In this document: piece after piece, positions 23,754 to 35,629 of the stretch
Layout of the letters: every line of letters starts with the position of its first letter
Position numbering within the stretch: position 1 is the first letter of the stretch
NCBI GenBank assembly: GCA_002224055.1
Contig: AZLU01000001.1
Location: 678,960-742,959, forward strand
Direction: 5' to 3'
From: Pezizomycotina sp. ARF18
Taxonomy: Eukaryota > Ascomycota
Length of the DNA stretch: 64,000 nt
The notes under the pieces: generated by a model
The model's database searches: none
What the model saw: the letters and a program-made list of their open reading frames with translations, nothing else
Told to the model about the DNA's origin: nothing
Position numbers and translations under genes: made by a program

Positions 23754-25058
23754 CAGCACCGGCGGGTGGCCATGCTCACCGCGGCCACCTTTTGGAACCA
23801 CCTGCTTAAATCCCGTAGATGTTCATAGAAAGAAATATATATATAATTTCAAACTTGTTATTCTATTCATTTCAATTCTTCTTTTTTTTTTTTCTCTTTA
23901 GCTTGTAGATTTACCCAGCGACCTAAGTATCCAGGGCTTAACGCGCCGAATTCCTTACTTTTATGTATCTCACATAATAACTGTCTACTAGGAGGTGATA
24001 ATAGACTGTATAGTTGCCCTTTTTTTTCTTCTATAAAAAAAAAAAAAAAAGAGGTTGTGTGACCTAAGCTAAGCTCAAATCACAATCCTTCCTTCAGCAC
24101 ATAGTAGAAGGGAAATTCCCCATTCAACTATTGATTTAAGAATCCCTCGCGTACAAAATACCTTAACATCCGAAGTACAAGCTTAGAGCGATATCTCCAT
24201 CAAAAAGTTAAGAAAAGAACCACCTCGAGAAAATATAAGCGTGCAACGATCGTGCTGACGACGTTAGAATAAGATAAGAATTTCGTTTGGATCTCCGGTA
24301 GAAAAAAAAAGGGAAAAAAAAGGGAAAAAAAAAAGGGAAAAAAAAAAGGGATATTATTCTTCACTTTTATACGTTTGGAGCTGCAGATAAAGACCTAGCT
24401 CGGTAGAAACGAACCACTTAGTATTAACGACGTAGCAGGCGTGCTTTGGAAACCAAGTAGACACTTAAGTAAGAATGATCCATATTACTTCACCGACTAG
24501 TACTTGAAACTTCTTTATTTTCATCTTCCACCTAAAACAAATCGAAGAAGTTATCGGGTTCGCAAAGGAAAGGCCTTCATACAGGGGCACTTTTAACTAC
24601 CAAAACGAATATCAGGCAGCTCGTTATATTACGGCTTTGCTAACTTCCCCTAGCTTCGCCTGGCTATCTCGATGTTTTTTTTTTTTTTTTTGACGTCTTC
24701 GTGTTTATTCGTCTATCTATTTATTTTCTAGAATTCTCGGGAGCCCTTTTATTTTACACAATCGAAATCGAGTAATCTACGGTTCTCCAAGGACCTATAT
24801 TGCGCGCACAATTTGACATAGTCGAAACCTTCAAGCTGGAAACTTCCCTTCCCCCCCTATCAGCATCGATGGTTCCTGGTACCTTGTAGTATTATCTTAT
24901 ATCAACTAGAGAGATATATATAAAAAAGAGAAGTATAGCAATGTATTGGTATCATCAATTTCTACTCGCAAAAAAAAAAAAGACAGAAGCATAAAAAAAT
25001 CTACGTAGAGCTAGCTACAAGCCAAAACTAACAAGCACCACCATCAGCGTTCTAATGC

Positions 25059-25092
<34 letters not shown>

Positions 25093-25294
25093 ACACAAGC
25101 CGTCATTACCGCTATAGGGGGTATGTATCTAAAAAAAGACTCGACATCCTACAATCAAAAGGTTCAAAAAAAAAAAAAAAAAAAAAAAAAAACGCCAAAT
25201 TCCTCTACTTCCCTTCCAAAAAGCAAAAAATCTCACACTCCCCCCAAAAAGCTTACCTCTACCACCATTCTGCCAAACAACCTGCCACGCCGCC
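23754..25294. other. Gene-poor interval with purine repeat and poly-A runs
   Basis: No gene is visible. It contains four to five units of GGG plus A8-A10 at about 24,299-24,350, a T18 run near 24,675, and A runs of more than 20 near 25,062 and 25,167. The last part overlaps the likely 3' end of the GH76 gene. Confidence 0.5.
24299..24350. repeat. Short tandem repeat of GGG and A8-A10
   Basis: Units of three G separated by eight to ten A repeat four to five times in about 50 bp. The four GGG blocks are far apart for a canonical G-quadruplex. Confidence 0.85.
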
Positions 25295-26999
25295 CTAAAA
25301 GCCCCACGCCCCCCGTCTGCGTCTCCACCGTCCTCCCCTCCCCCTATCATTCAAATCCCTCTTCCCGACCTCCCCGCCGTCCCTCCGGCTCCTCTCATAC
25401 TCCATCTCCTGCATCTCAACTTCACTAAGCGCGTACACATCCACCGCCCTCGGTCCGCTGGTAAATCCCATTCCCATCTTTTAATTCCTCGTTAAACTTC
25501 CTATAATTGAACTTCCCAGAAGAAGATGAAGAAGAAATAAACGGCGCGTCGGGAGCGCTCCACCACCCGCCTACTACGCCATTTTCGGAGCGTGAGCGCC
25601 ATGCTGCGTTCGCGTTTGCCAGGATGAAGGGTGGTAGGAGAAGCAGCGGGAGTAGTGGAGTTTGCGATGTAGGGGATGGTGGGGAGGATGGTTGTAGAGG
25701 GGAGAGGAGGGCGTTTTGGTCGCAGAAGAGGGTTAGGTGGTGGAAGAATATTCCTGTGGGGAAGGATGAGCATGTTAGTAAAATATATATATATATATAT
25801 ATAGTGTCTAAGTAGCGTAGGGATTTATATAGTGGGGTTAGTTTTACCTTTAAACGTCTGCCCGTTCTGCGAGCACCTCGCCGAACTATCGCACCTCTCC
25901 TCAATAATACCATTTCTGATCAATCCCCCCGCTTTCCCCTCACTCTTAATAACCGCAGACACAAGCCTATGCGCGTGGTCCAAATAAATCTCATCCCCCG
26001 TAGCAAGGTATAACCCATGTAACCCGCTCAACAAAACACCTTGAATTATATGTGTACGTATCCTCACTCCTCAATCGCAATTCATATCGTAACCCCCGCA
26101 CCCTCCCCGACCCACCGCTTCCAATGCCACCACTTGGGCTTGCGACCGAGGTTGCTAATGTGGAACCCGTCGACGAATAACCCGCTTCGTTTGTCATGTT
26201 ACTCTTGCGTAGCCAATTATACGCCCTAATCGCAGCCTCGAGGTACGTCGCATTCCGCTCACCGTCGGCGTTCAAGTGCGGCGGGTAGTACAGAAACATC
26301 TCCACCGACGCGGAAATAAATAATTCGTTCGTTATGGCGTTCTTGTACGGGAGCAGCCAGGGGACCATATCATCCCTCCTCTACATAAACTCTCATCCAT
26401 CCCTTTTCCGCAGCTTCGTAGAACGTCTTCGCGCGGGATGCGAAGGGGATTAACCAGTCGTTATAATACGGACTTTTTTCACCGCTACTGGTAGATTGCG
26501 TATCGTCGATGACGAGGAGTTGCACGGACGATATCCAACCCAAACAACCCACAGCATATCGTCGTACGCCTGCAGCAGCAGACTCTCCCACGCTTGCCCG
26601 TGGAAGAAGGATACTAAATGCGGGAAGAAGCGGTGGTAATGCGTGAGCGATTCGTTGTGCGCTAGGTGCGACGGGAGGATTGTAGGATCGATTGGAGGGT
26701 TGCGGAGAGGTGCGTCTGGATGACAGCGGACGTCCAGTCGATGGCGCGCGGGTACGTGCCCGTGTACAGGTCGAAGAAGGTATCCTGCATCGTCTCCAGG
26801 GAGGATAGCAGGCGGGTGATGGCGAGCGAAGCCCCGCTGGGCTTTTTGGGTTTCGGAGGAGCAACATCGAGAGTACCGTCGAGGATGTCGGGGACGGAGA
26901 GGATGCCTTGAGAAGGATCTCCGGGTTTTTGGATGTATATTGCTGCGCCGCGGGATGCGCACGCTGCCGCGAGGAGGGGAGGAGCTGGCGGAGCTTCAT
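25295..26999 (-). CDS. Secreted GH76 (endo-alpha-1,6-mannanase-like) glycoside hydrolase
   Basis: GH76 enzymes cleave alpha-1,6-mannan; fungal members act at the cell wall or on cell-wall glycoproteins. The ATG at 26,999 (MKLRQLLP) begins a signal peptide that continues, after one frame change, as LLAAACASRGAA. Family features follow in order: ITRLLSSLETMQDTFFDLYT; AWESLLLQAYDDMLWVV near 26,560, whose Asp-Asp pair is the GH76 catalytic motif; KSPYYNDWLIPFASRAKTFY; AITNELFISASVEMFLYYPP; QGVLLSGLHGLYLATGDEIY; LVSAVIKSEGKAGGLIRNGI; and ENGVVGGWWSAP near the C-terminus. An intron (GTAAAA to CCACAG, with CTAAC) lies at about 25,762-25,852 on the minus strand. The full product would be about 500-540 residues, normal for the family. 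There are at least four single-base frame changes. The exact stop is unclear; 25,295 closes the last plausible frame. Confidence 0.8.
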
Positions 27000-29900
27000 T
27001 GCGGGTGGATTCTCACTCTCCTGTTTGTTTTTTTTTTTTTTTCTTTTTTCTTTTTTGGGTTTGTTTAAAACATGAAACACTGGCGACTCTTCCTTTCCTC
27101 TCGAAGAAAATCCTTCAAGAGCAAACTTTCAACTCGACTCTCTAGACTTTTCGGAATTCATAGGTCGAATCGTGGATATATTTACTTCTTGTTTGACGAT
27201 AAAAATATACAATCGTAAGGATAATTGTGGAGGAGGAAGGAAGGAAGGGGAGGTTGGTTGGTTGGTGGGTGATCTTGAAGCATGACGACCTCCTCTCCCC
27301 GGTTGTCTTTGTCTACCTGCCATTGTGATTGTGATTGTGGGTCCAAAAGTGGTTTCAAAAAGAAAATTGTGTCGTTCTAACTTCTCGTGGTCGTGTGCCC
27401 CCCTGTTGAATATCTTGTGCAAGAAAAAAATTTCATCAATTAAATGTAAAGCTTAAAAAAAGAGCCCCGCCATGGTAAAAATTTTAGTGGTTCATCTGAT
27501 CAGCCGCCAGCCGAAAGTGGTGGCTGTTTCCGTATGACCTCACCAGGCGCCAAAAAAAAAAAATAAAAAAAAATTAAAAAAAATTAAAAAATCTCCAAGT
27601 AGCGATGCCCCCAAACCTTAAACCCTTAGTGCCCGTTACTGAGCGTGTACAAAGTTCCTCGGATCAGGTACCGCCAGCTAACCGAGCTATTGATTGAGGG
27701 GGAGGGAGCCTTTCCCGTCCAACCATCCGATCCAACGTTCAAAGATGCTCAAAACGGATCTAGGTATTTTACTCGCTTCACATTAAGGTAGCGACAGGTG
27801 TATTTTTTTTTTGACCGAGTGCTATTTATCACTGTTTCACTATAAATAGTATGTTCTTGTAGGTTAAAAATTATTTAAACGAGGTATGTATCACATACAG
27901 TAGAGTTACTCTTTAACCAGGCAGGTAATCGAATACTGCTGTTGTGATCCGTTCGCTGCTAAAGTAGCGCGGTATTAGTGAGGAAAGGAAAGGCTAGCTG
28001 GGGTAGGTATCAGAGGGTGTTTGCTGAAGCGCAAGGAGGTTTGTCGTTTGATACTTCATACTAACTATTATCAAGGGAAAGGATCAAAAGCGAGACTAAA
28101 AGACTAGCGCCTGCTACTTCTAATAAGTATTTTCAGAGCAAAATTCCTGAACACGCTGAAAAAGAGGTATTGGCATTACTGAACCGCCCTCTCTTAATAC
28201 ACTATTCGGTCAAAAAGCCGTCTCTCTTTCGGTATTCTGTGCGTCAAAAATAATGAATGCCCAATTTTATCCGGCGGTAGCCTCACTTAGCTCAATAATC
28301 GGAAAGGCTAGCAGGGCTTTACCCGCGCTATTCAAAATTCGATTATACGATATATATTCGCGCTGCTAATTCGTTACACAACGGCTCGCTAGCGTTTTTT
28401 TTCGCAGACGGCGGTGGCTTATACATTACTCGTAGCTTTCTTTCCCTTGTTCTTTTTTTAAGCTTCGCTGTATCAAAAAGTATAGATCACGGGCTCGCGA
28501 TACAATTAGCACAAATCATCTTTTTTTTTTTCCTAGCTATTCGTGGTTTAGCTCCATTCCAAATGTTTTGGTATGGTCCGATATTTCTCTTTTGCCGTTT
28601 TGTTTGGTAAGCTTGCAAAAATGATCCGTGCACGGAAAAACAAACCGTCGTGCTTATGGCGTGAAGCGTAGATGGGATGATCCCAGGTGAGTATTATAGT
28701 GGGGACCCGGGCACGCCGAAAGGAATAGAAAACATTTCCCTCTTTGTTTATTATAATACGGATATTCAACCGGCGTTATTCTTTCTCTTCGGTTCGTTTT
28801 TTGCACCATATGTGCTCTAGAGCCGCGAACGCGGTTGCTTAAAAAAAAAAACGGAACCAAAGTCCCAGTTACTAGTTGCTAGCGTATTAGCTTACGCGCC
28901 AATGATTTGACATTTACCAACAACTGTGTAAATGCGCACCGCCATTTCGGGTCCTAGCTTTTCTTTGTTGGTAAATATTCGGTTTTTTTTTTTTTTTTTT
29001 TTTTTTCTTTCTTTGTTGATCGATTTGATCGGGTTGGATTGTTGGACAGGCATAGCCCTGCAGAGAAGCTATATAGGCTATTAGCTATGCTTCTTTGCTT
29101 CCTAGCTTTAGTTTTACACTTGGGACGTATGTTAAGTTAGCTGGCAAGCTGCAGTTGGAACTTCTGGGTAGCTTAACTTCAGAGATGGATTGATGGAGAT
29201 GGGGGGAAGTTTGACACGTGGAGCCGAAAGATAGGGGAAAAAATCCAACCGTGAACCCCAAAAAAAAAAGAAAAAAAAATTTATATCGAGATTTTTTTTT
29301 TGGAAAAGGATTTGTGTTGTGTTAGATCAACTGCAAGGCCCTTGAAAAAGGCTACACCGGTACTGGTTGACTGGGATGGGGATGAAAAACTATATGCATT
29401 CGTAATCAAAAATGTAAACTCCTATTCGGACTCTCATCACCTTGAGCTATTTAAACCTAGCTAAAGAGAGAGAATAATATCAGCATCAGTTAAGAGTGCG
29501 ATTCGTATACTCGTATTTTTTTTTCTCTCTCTCTCTCGGATACTGCCTGGTCCGTGCGGAATTGAGCCTGAACTCAATGCGACCCGCGGAAAAATGAAAA
29601 TTTCTTTTTCTTACTTTGCGATACGGTCGTAGCATGCTGGCAAGCTGGGTATACCTTCCCCGGTCGCTCGAATTCCTGAAGATCAAAAGAAAAGGCATCA
29701 CTGTCACCGTCATTGTCATCATCCTTTATGTTTTGAGAATGCAGAGCCCTGGAGAGCGCAACGCCGGTGGCTGCTGCTTGAACCGAAAAAAAGAATATTT
29801 TTGCCGCCCGTATTCCACACCGTATTGTCCGATTCGGGGGGAGGCGTCTGTGAGGCGAAACGAAGGAAAAAGAACGAAACCGTCCAATTTCTGCATTCTG

Positions 29901-32900
29901 CATGTCGAAAAACTAAAAAAGAGGGTTCTACCGCAAAGGTGATCAGATGGAAAAGGTTCCTATTCAAGCGTTTGGCGATCTTTCAGTAAAAGGGGGAAGT
30001 TCGCGAGAGAAACAAATAACAAAACGTCTAGACTTCTTTCCCACATCCCACACGAACGATTTCGTTCGATGTCAAGGATAGGGGAAAAAAATTAGTGCAG
30101 GAGTGGAGAGCGAGTGTCAGGGCGCTAACTGCCGATATGAGGATATTTTTCCCAGTTCTTTCTTTCCTTTCTTCCTTTTGGGCACCGGGATTAATACGCT
30201 CGACGGGACTTTTATAGAATAAGAATGAAGCTAGGAAAAAGAGAGAAAATTTTTGTTAGCTGCATAACGGTAGAAGCAAAGTAGCGATTTTAGTTCAAGA
30301 AAAGAAAGAAACAATGGAGTAGTATATCGACATCGACGGTGACATTTTTTTTTAATTGCTCCGTCATTTATCTAAGCCTCCCCTCTCTCTTGGTCTATCT
30401 CCCAAACAAAGCAGGTGCTTAAAGAGATATTCGAGATGTAAGGAGCAACGAATGAAGAAGCAAAGCGCAACCCACCTCCACCCCTCTGACCTCTCTCACC
30501 TGGCACCATCGTATTCGGCGAATCTCGCAGGACACCGTTTAAGCGTTAGCGTTAGCGTCAGTTTAAGCGGCAGGGCCCATGTCTGTGATAAAAAAGGAAG
30601 AAAACCCCACCCTTGTCGTCAAATAATTGTCGTTAAGAAAGAGTGTGGCCATTCATGTCATGTTGCATGGTCTTGAAAAGCTGAACGAGTGGCTTTGAAA
30701 AAAAAAAAAAGGTGATAAAAAAAAAACAAGTGCATGATTTTTTTCTTTTTAGATCCATGCGAGTAGGCGGAAAAAGAACCTGCTAGCCCGTCTTTGCAGA
30801 CGCTCGTCTGGCAAAAGGGAGAAAGCAAGTAAATAAAATAGATTAAAAGAAGAGACGGAGTTTATGGTACTTGTCTTCGACCGAGTACGATCAATTAGTT
30901 CTTCCACGATGGTTGATTGTTCTCGTTTTATTAAAGAGAGACTCGATGCCCACCCCCTTCAATGGCGAGATACGAAAAATATTGCCTTTAACAAGACGTG
31001 TATTGTTATCCCTCGACTCCTGAAAGTCTCTCCATTCTCTCCATTCTCTCCTCTTTGAAAGGAAAAAATAGCGCTTAAAGGGATAAATATTGGCAGGGCT
31101 TTTATCAAGCTGAAGCAAAAGGTAAATCCAACTCGGACACTTCGAATTGGTATATATTAAAACCCTAGCTATATTCCCTTTCTCGTCACTTTTCTTTATT
31201 TTTGCCGAAGCTTCCCTTGCAGCTGATATATTATTATCGTTAGTATTATATTGGACAAGAGAGGGTTAATTGATTAACGAAAGGGGATTGTTCGATCGAA
31301 AGACTTTTTCAGCTACTATTGAAGTTATTTATTTAATTTATTTATAATAATAATATCACTTATTTATACTAATTTTTCAATTATTATTAAAAATATTATT
31401 TATTTATTTATTTATTTTTAAAAAGCTGAGCTTGCCGCCATTTTTCCCACTTTCTTTTATCAATCACCACTTGCACTCCTTTTAATCAATCAACCTCCCC
31501 CACCAAAACATATATATGACCTATTACTTATATATACCCACTTAATACTCCACTCTCACGAACTAACGTTATTACTTAATATCACTATAGACAGGAGTTC
31601 CTTTTATCATTAATTGTTAAGTATTATTTATATATTCATTATTCGTTCTCTCATTGATTCGTTCCTTTGTCCAGCCGATCATCCTTACATAATTACACCT
31701 CTATATTAATAACCTGTTCGAGTCTGTTTTTTATTCATTTTCCTCAGGTTGATTAAAAAGTGACCTGCATGTTGATTCACTTCCTGTACTCACTTTCAAA
31801 AACGTGCACGACGTACAGCATCGTTACGCCTTATTCAAGCTTTTGTCTTGGAAATTAATTAAGGTACGTGATTAATATATATACTTATATATACTACTTT
31901 ACTGCTTATCCATGCTTTTTATATTATTTTTTAATCTATTTTGAATAAATAAAAAAATCCCGGCGATCGGGCAAGCGAACAAAGTCTCCACCCTGCTTGG
32001 GTTGCATGCTTGCTTGCTTGCTCCTGTTACTGCTACTTTTATCCCCCGCAAAGCAAAAGCAAGTTACAGGAACCGTTATTCTTGTTTTTTTTTTTTTTTT
32101 TTTTTTTTTTTTGTTCCAAGCTGTTCTTTGAAACGTATAATCAATTGATAAACTTGTGTCCCCCTTTCTTATGTTCTGTCTTGCGTCCCTGAATCTCCCT
32201 ATCGAAATGCAAACCTTCCAATCGCTTGTCTTCCCCCTTTCGTCTCTTACATTTTGCGACCTCAAACAAGCAAGACCCCGTCTCTTCTTTCCCTCCGAAG
32301 CCGAAAAGTTAAAAAAGCGAAATAGATAGACAACAGGCTGCTAAAAGTTTGTGTTATTTATATACTCTGCACTTCATGCAGGTCTATCATTCCCTCTCCT
32401 CTCCTCTCCTCTCCTCTCTTTCTCTCTATCTTTATCCCTCTTTTCCCTCTCAAGATATATATAGTTATCTTATACTTCGCGTTATCGAGTTGATAACAAT
32501 TGGCGTATAAGTATATACATACATATATATAATATATACATCTATCCTCCCGTTTTTCTCACACCTGCTACTCTCGATTTCTCTACCCTATTCTACTTTC
32601 TATCCCGTCTCACCGCGGCAGCTGCCTTGCCCTCTCAAATATCGTGGCTTTTTTCAAACAATTGTTCTTGGATAAGAAAAAAAGAAACAAGGCCAACCTC
32701 TTTTTACTTCTGTTTTAAGAATTAGGTGGAATTACATCGCGCAATAGGAATTAAAGAAAAATACCAAGAGACCGAAAAATAATATAGAAGTGGGTCCCTC
32801 TCTTTATACTATTTTTGCTTTATCCCAACACAGTGAACGTCGGACCCGGACCCATCCTATTTGTTTTATTTATTTTATTTTATTTTTATTTTTTTATTAT

Positions 32901-33645
32901 TTCTCGCACATTTCTCTTTCCTCCCCCCACCTATCCTCATTCCCATCTAACCGCCGCCTTTCCCCCCCACCTCCACCTCCGTCCTTTCCCACAATCACCA
33001 TCGCCGTTAGGCATTTGGAGGGAAAAAAAAATAGCTTTAAAGAAAGAAACTTTGGGCCCTCGCATATTGCATGGATTCTAGTTTCCTCTGAAGGACATAG
33101 GTCCGATTTTCCCTTGCTTTGCTTCTCCCTGTTCCCCTTTTATATCATGAAGAAAAAAGGTTGAGTTTACGCCTATCAAAATCCCTGCCGCAAATCATCC
33201 GATATGACCTTTAGCGCAACCCAAAGTTTACAGCAGCCTCTCTTTTTATTTTCTGCCTTTTTATATAGCATTTATATAACTCCCATTCCTCCGTCGCCCT
33301 GTTCTTTGGCTCTTTAATCACCGGGTTCTGCCTCTTATATTCTCTATATATCTCTCTTTCCTCTCATTTTTTTTTTAATTCTTCCCTTGACCGTCGTATC
33401 TTTTCTTCTCATACGTCGTGGGGTCCAGAGAGAGATAATTATTGAGTTTGCGAACGTTGATGAGCTAATACGGAAGAAAAGGAGATTTGCCGAAAGAAAC
33501 TATAAATATAGACAACAAACAAACTCTCATCCTCTTTTTCATCAACACGGCTACCGTATCTCGAACACGCATCAATAAACGTCCTCGATACTCTTCTCGA
33601 TATTTTCCGACCTCTGCTCGATTTTACGTTAGTTACACCCTCGAA
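27000..33645. other. Gene-poor interval and leader of the F-box gene
   Basis: No gene could be supported in these 6.6 kb. There are T or A tracts near 27,030, 28,982 and 32,084, a (CTCTC)n tract at about 32,395-32,420, and A/T-rich stretches at 31,330-31,420 and 31,500-31,920. From about 32,560 to 33,640 the plus strand is C/T-rich, as expected of the promoter and leader of the F-box gene. Short ORFs at 29,616-29,942 and 30,356-30,676 show no recognisable features. Confidence 0.45.
32395..32420. repeat. Pentanucleotide microsatellite (CTCTC)n
   Basis: Five units of TCCTC/CTCTC lie in the pyrimidine-rich region about 1.2 kb upstream of the F-box start. Confidence 0.9.
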
Positions 33646-35629
33646 ATGGATAACGGAAGTGCGAGACGAGGCTCGAAGAGAGCCGCCCCACCAACGCCAC
33701 TCACAACAATAACGAACGCTGCAACAACCGCAATCCACAAAAGGACCGGCCCGTCGCGTCAAACGTCGAGAGTTGCCTCGAAATCCCCAAAACCATCGAC
33801 TGCGAAGGTGAAAAGGCTAGGCCGTCCAAGAAACTTAAAAACGGAGGATGAATCGAGTAGCGACGAGGCTGCGGTCGAGAGTATCGTTCTGAAACGTGAA
33901 TACTCACTACAACTGCTGACGCCACCCGCAACTGCAAAACTTGCGCCGTTTGTCAAGTTGCCCCTGGAGGTCGTCTATGCTATCGTAGACCAGACGGACG
34001 ACAGGCAGCAGCTGATCAAGTGGACCCATGTTTCCAAGGGATGTGCGAATGTTGCGAACAGGAAACTCTGGGCTGCGACGACTTTGAAGATGCTGCCCGG
34101 AACGAAGACCGAGAAGGCGAACAGGGCCCTGGATCTTTTGCTGGCTAGGAATGGCGAGAGGGCTGGAATGTTGCAGAGCCTCTGCATTCAAGCGCACATC
34201 TGGAGGCAAACTTTGAATGAACAGGCGCACGAATTGTTTGTTACCCTATTTGGAAAGTATTTAAAACCTTTGTGTTTATTGAGTTCTAACACGACTCCTG
34301 CAGCATGAGGAAACTCAACCAACTCTTGATGAAAGTCCCGAACCTCGAACGACTCTTCCTTCACCTTTTTTCTTCCACCCTTCTCTCGACGTCCAGCTTC
34401 CGAACCTCAGGCACCTCGGCAATAAAGTCAGGAGTTTGACCATTATCGCCAACCCTCACATTCTCCACTCCCTCGCCCTGGAAAGCGCGCCGAATGCCAA
34501 CCTTCACCTCGCATGCTTCCAAACCGACACTTCCCAGAGGCTGCCTCCGCGCATTACCATGCCCGCCGCAGTTGCGAATCTGACCTCGCTCGACATACAG
34601 AATATCTCGCGCGCCGGTCTTCAGGAGAGTCGATCGAAGGATTTTGAAGGAACACTGCAAGACCCTCCGTCACTTAGGCATCAGCTCCGGCACCGCTTCC
34701 AGGGACGAAATCTTCCTCATGCGTTTCCCTAACCTCGAGTCCTTCATCTTCAGCACTTTCCACTGTCACCACCACAACCCGGAAAGAACGACCGAAGTCC
34801 TCGACTTCCTGTGGCAGTTTTTCACCAACCAGGCCAAGCTCTGCAGCGTCCACCTCCAATTCGGTGATGTTGTCGCGCACGATCGCCCGCTGATCCCGTG
34901 TCATGCCGAAGCCCCGCATCTGACTAATCTCAGTTTGCGCAGTTGGCTGCTCAAGTCCAGGACCTAGTCGAACTCGCCGACCGCCAGCCGAATCTCGAAT
35001 CCCTCGCCATCGCCGTCGACCTCCCCACCCGCGACCCGAACGACGTCCGCCAGCACAACCCCGCGCACGGTCCGCAATGACGGTTACGTCCACAAGCACC
35101 CTACGCTAATGAACGTGCTCACCAAGGGATTCCGGAAGCTCCGTGTCCTCAGCATGGATGCCTTACGATGCCGAAGCGCCTAGGGTGAACTGCTACCCTT
35201 TCCCCATGACCTCAACGACGGCCCCCACATCCCCGTGGCATCGGCAGCCAGCCCCGTTGACTTCTTCAAGGACACCGCGACGTTCGAAAAGTTCGCAAGG
35301 ATGCCCCCGAAAGCTTGCGTTTGTTCAGCACCTGGTTTACCAATCCCCAAGATGGCTCCTCGGAGTTCCGCACGTTCGCATCAGGAGGAGGTACAAGATG
35401 ATGGAAGTCAAGGACCAGGACGGCATCAAGAAGAGGGTCCTCGGTCCCAACGGCGTCAACGTTCAGAATCTTACTTCGGGAGAACTGAGGAACCAGGTCT
35501 GGCCGCCGGTGTCCAGAGGCTCGGTACCTTTGGAGGAGCCTGAGTGTCGCTGACGAAGTCGGCGATACTATGTTCAGGGATCTCGGTGGGATGCCTGTTG
35601 GTTCCTCTAAAATCACCTTGGGAATTTAA
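33646..35629 (+). CDS. F-box protein with leucine-rich C-terminal region
   Basis: F-box proteins recruit substrates to SCF ubiquitin ligases by binding Skp1. The ATG at 33,646 (MDNGSARRGSKRAAPP) starts a basic, disordered stretch of about 100 residues. The F-box then lies at about residues 103-150, with KLPLEVVYAIVDQTDDRQQL then IKWTHVSKGCANVANRKLW. An intron at 34,257-34,303 (GTATTT to CTGCAG, with a CTAAC branch point, 47 nt) joins LFG to NMRKLNQLLMKVPNLERLFL in phase. The rest resembles degenerate leucine-rich repeats: RHLGNKVRSLTIIANPHILH, NLTSLDIQNISRAG, FPNLESFIFSTFHCHHHNP, LADRQPNLESLAIAVDLP, LTKGFRKLRVLSMDALRC. The C-terminus reads MMEVKDQDGIKKRVLGPNG and ends SKITLGI at 35,629. At least five single-base frame changes occur after the intron. 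The F-box call is firm; the substrate is unknown. Confidence 0.75.
34257..34303 (+). other. Spliceosomal intron in the F-box gene
   Basis: It starts GTATTT, has TTCTAACAC as branch point and ends CTGCAG. Removing its 47 nt joins two leucine-rich coding segments in phase. Confidence 0.75.
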
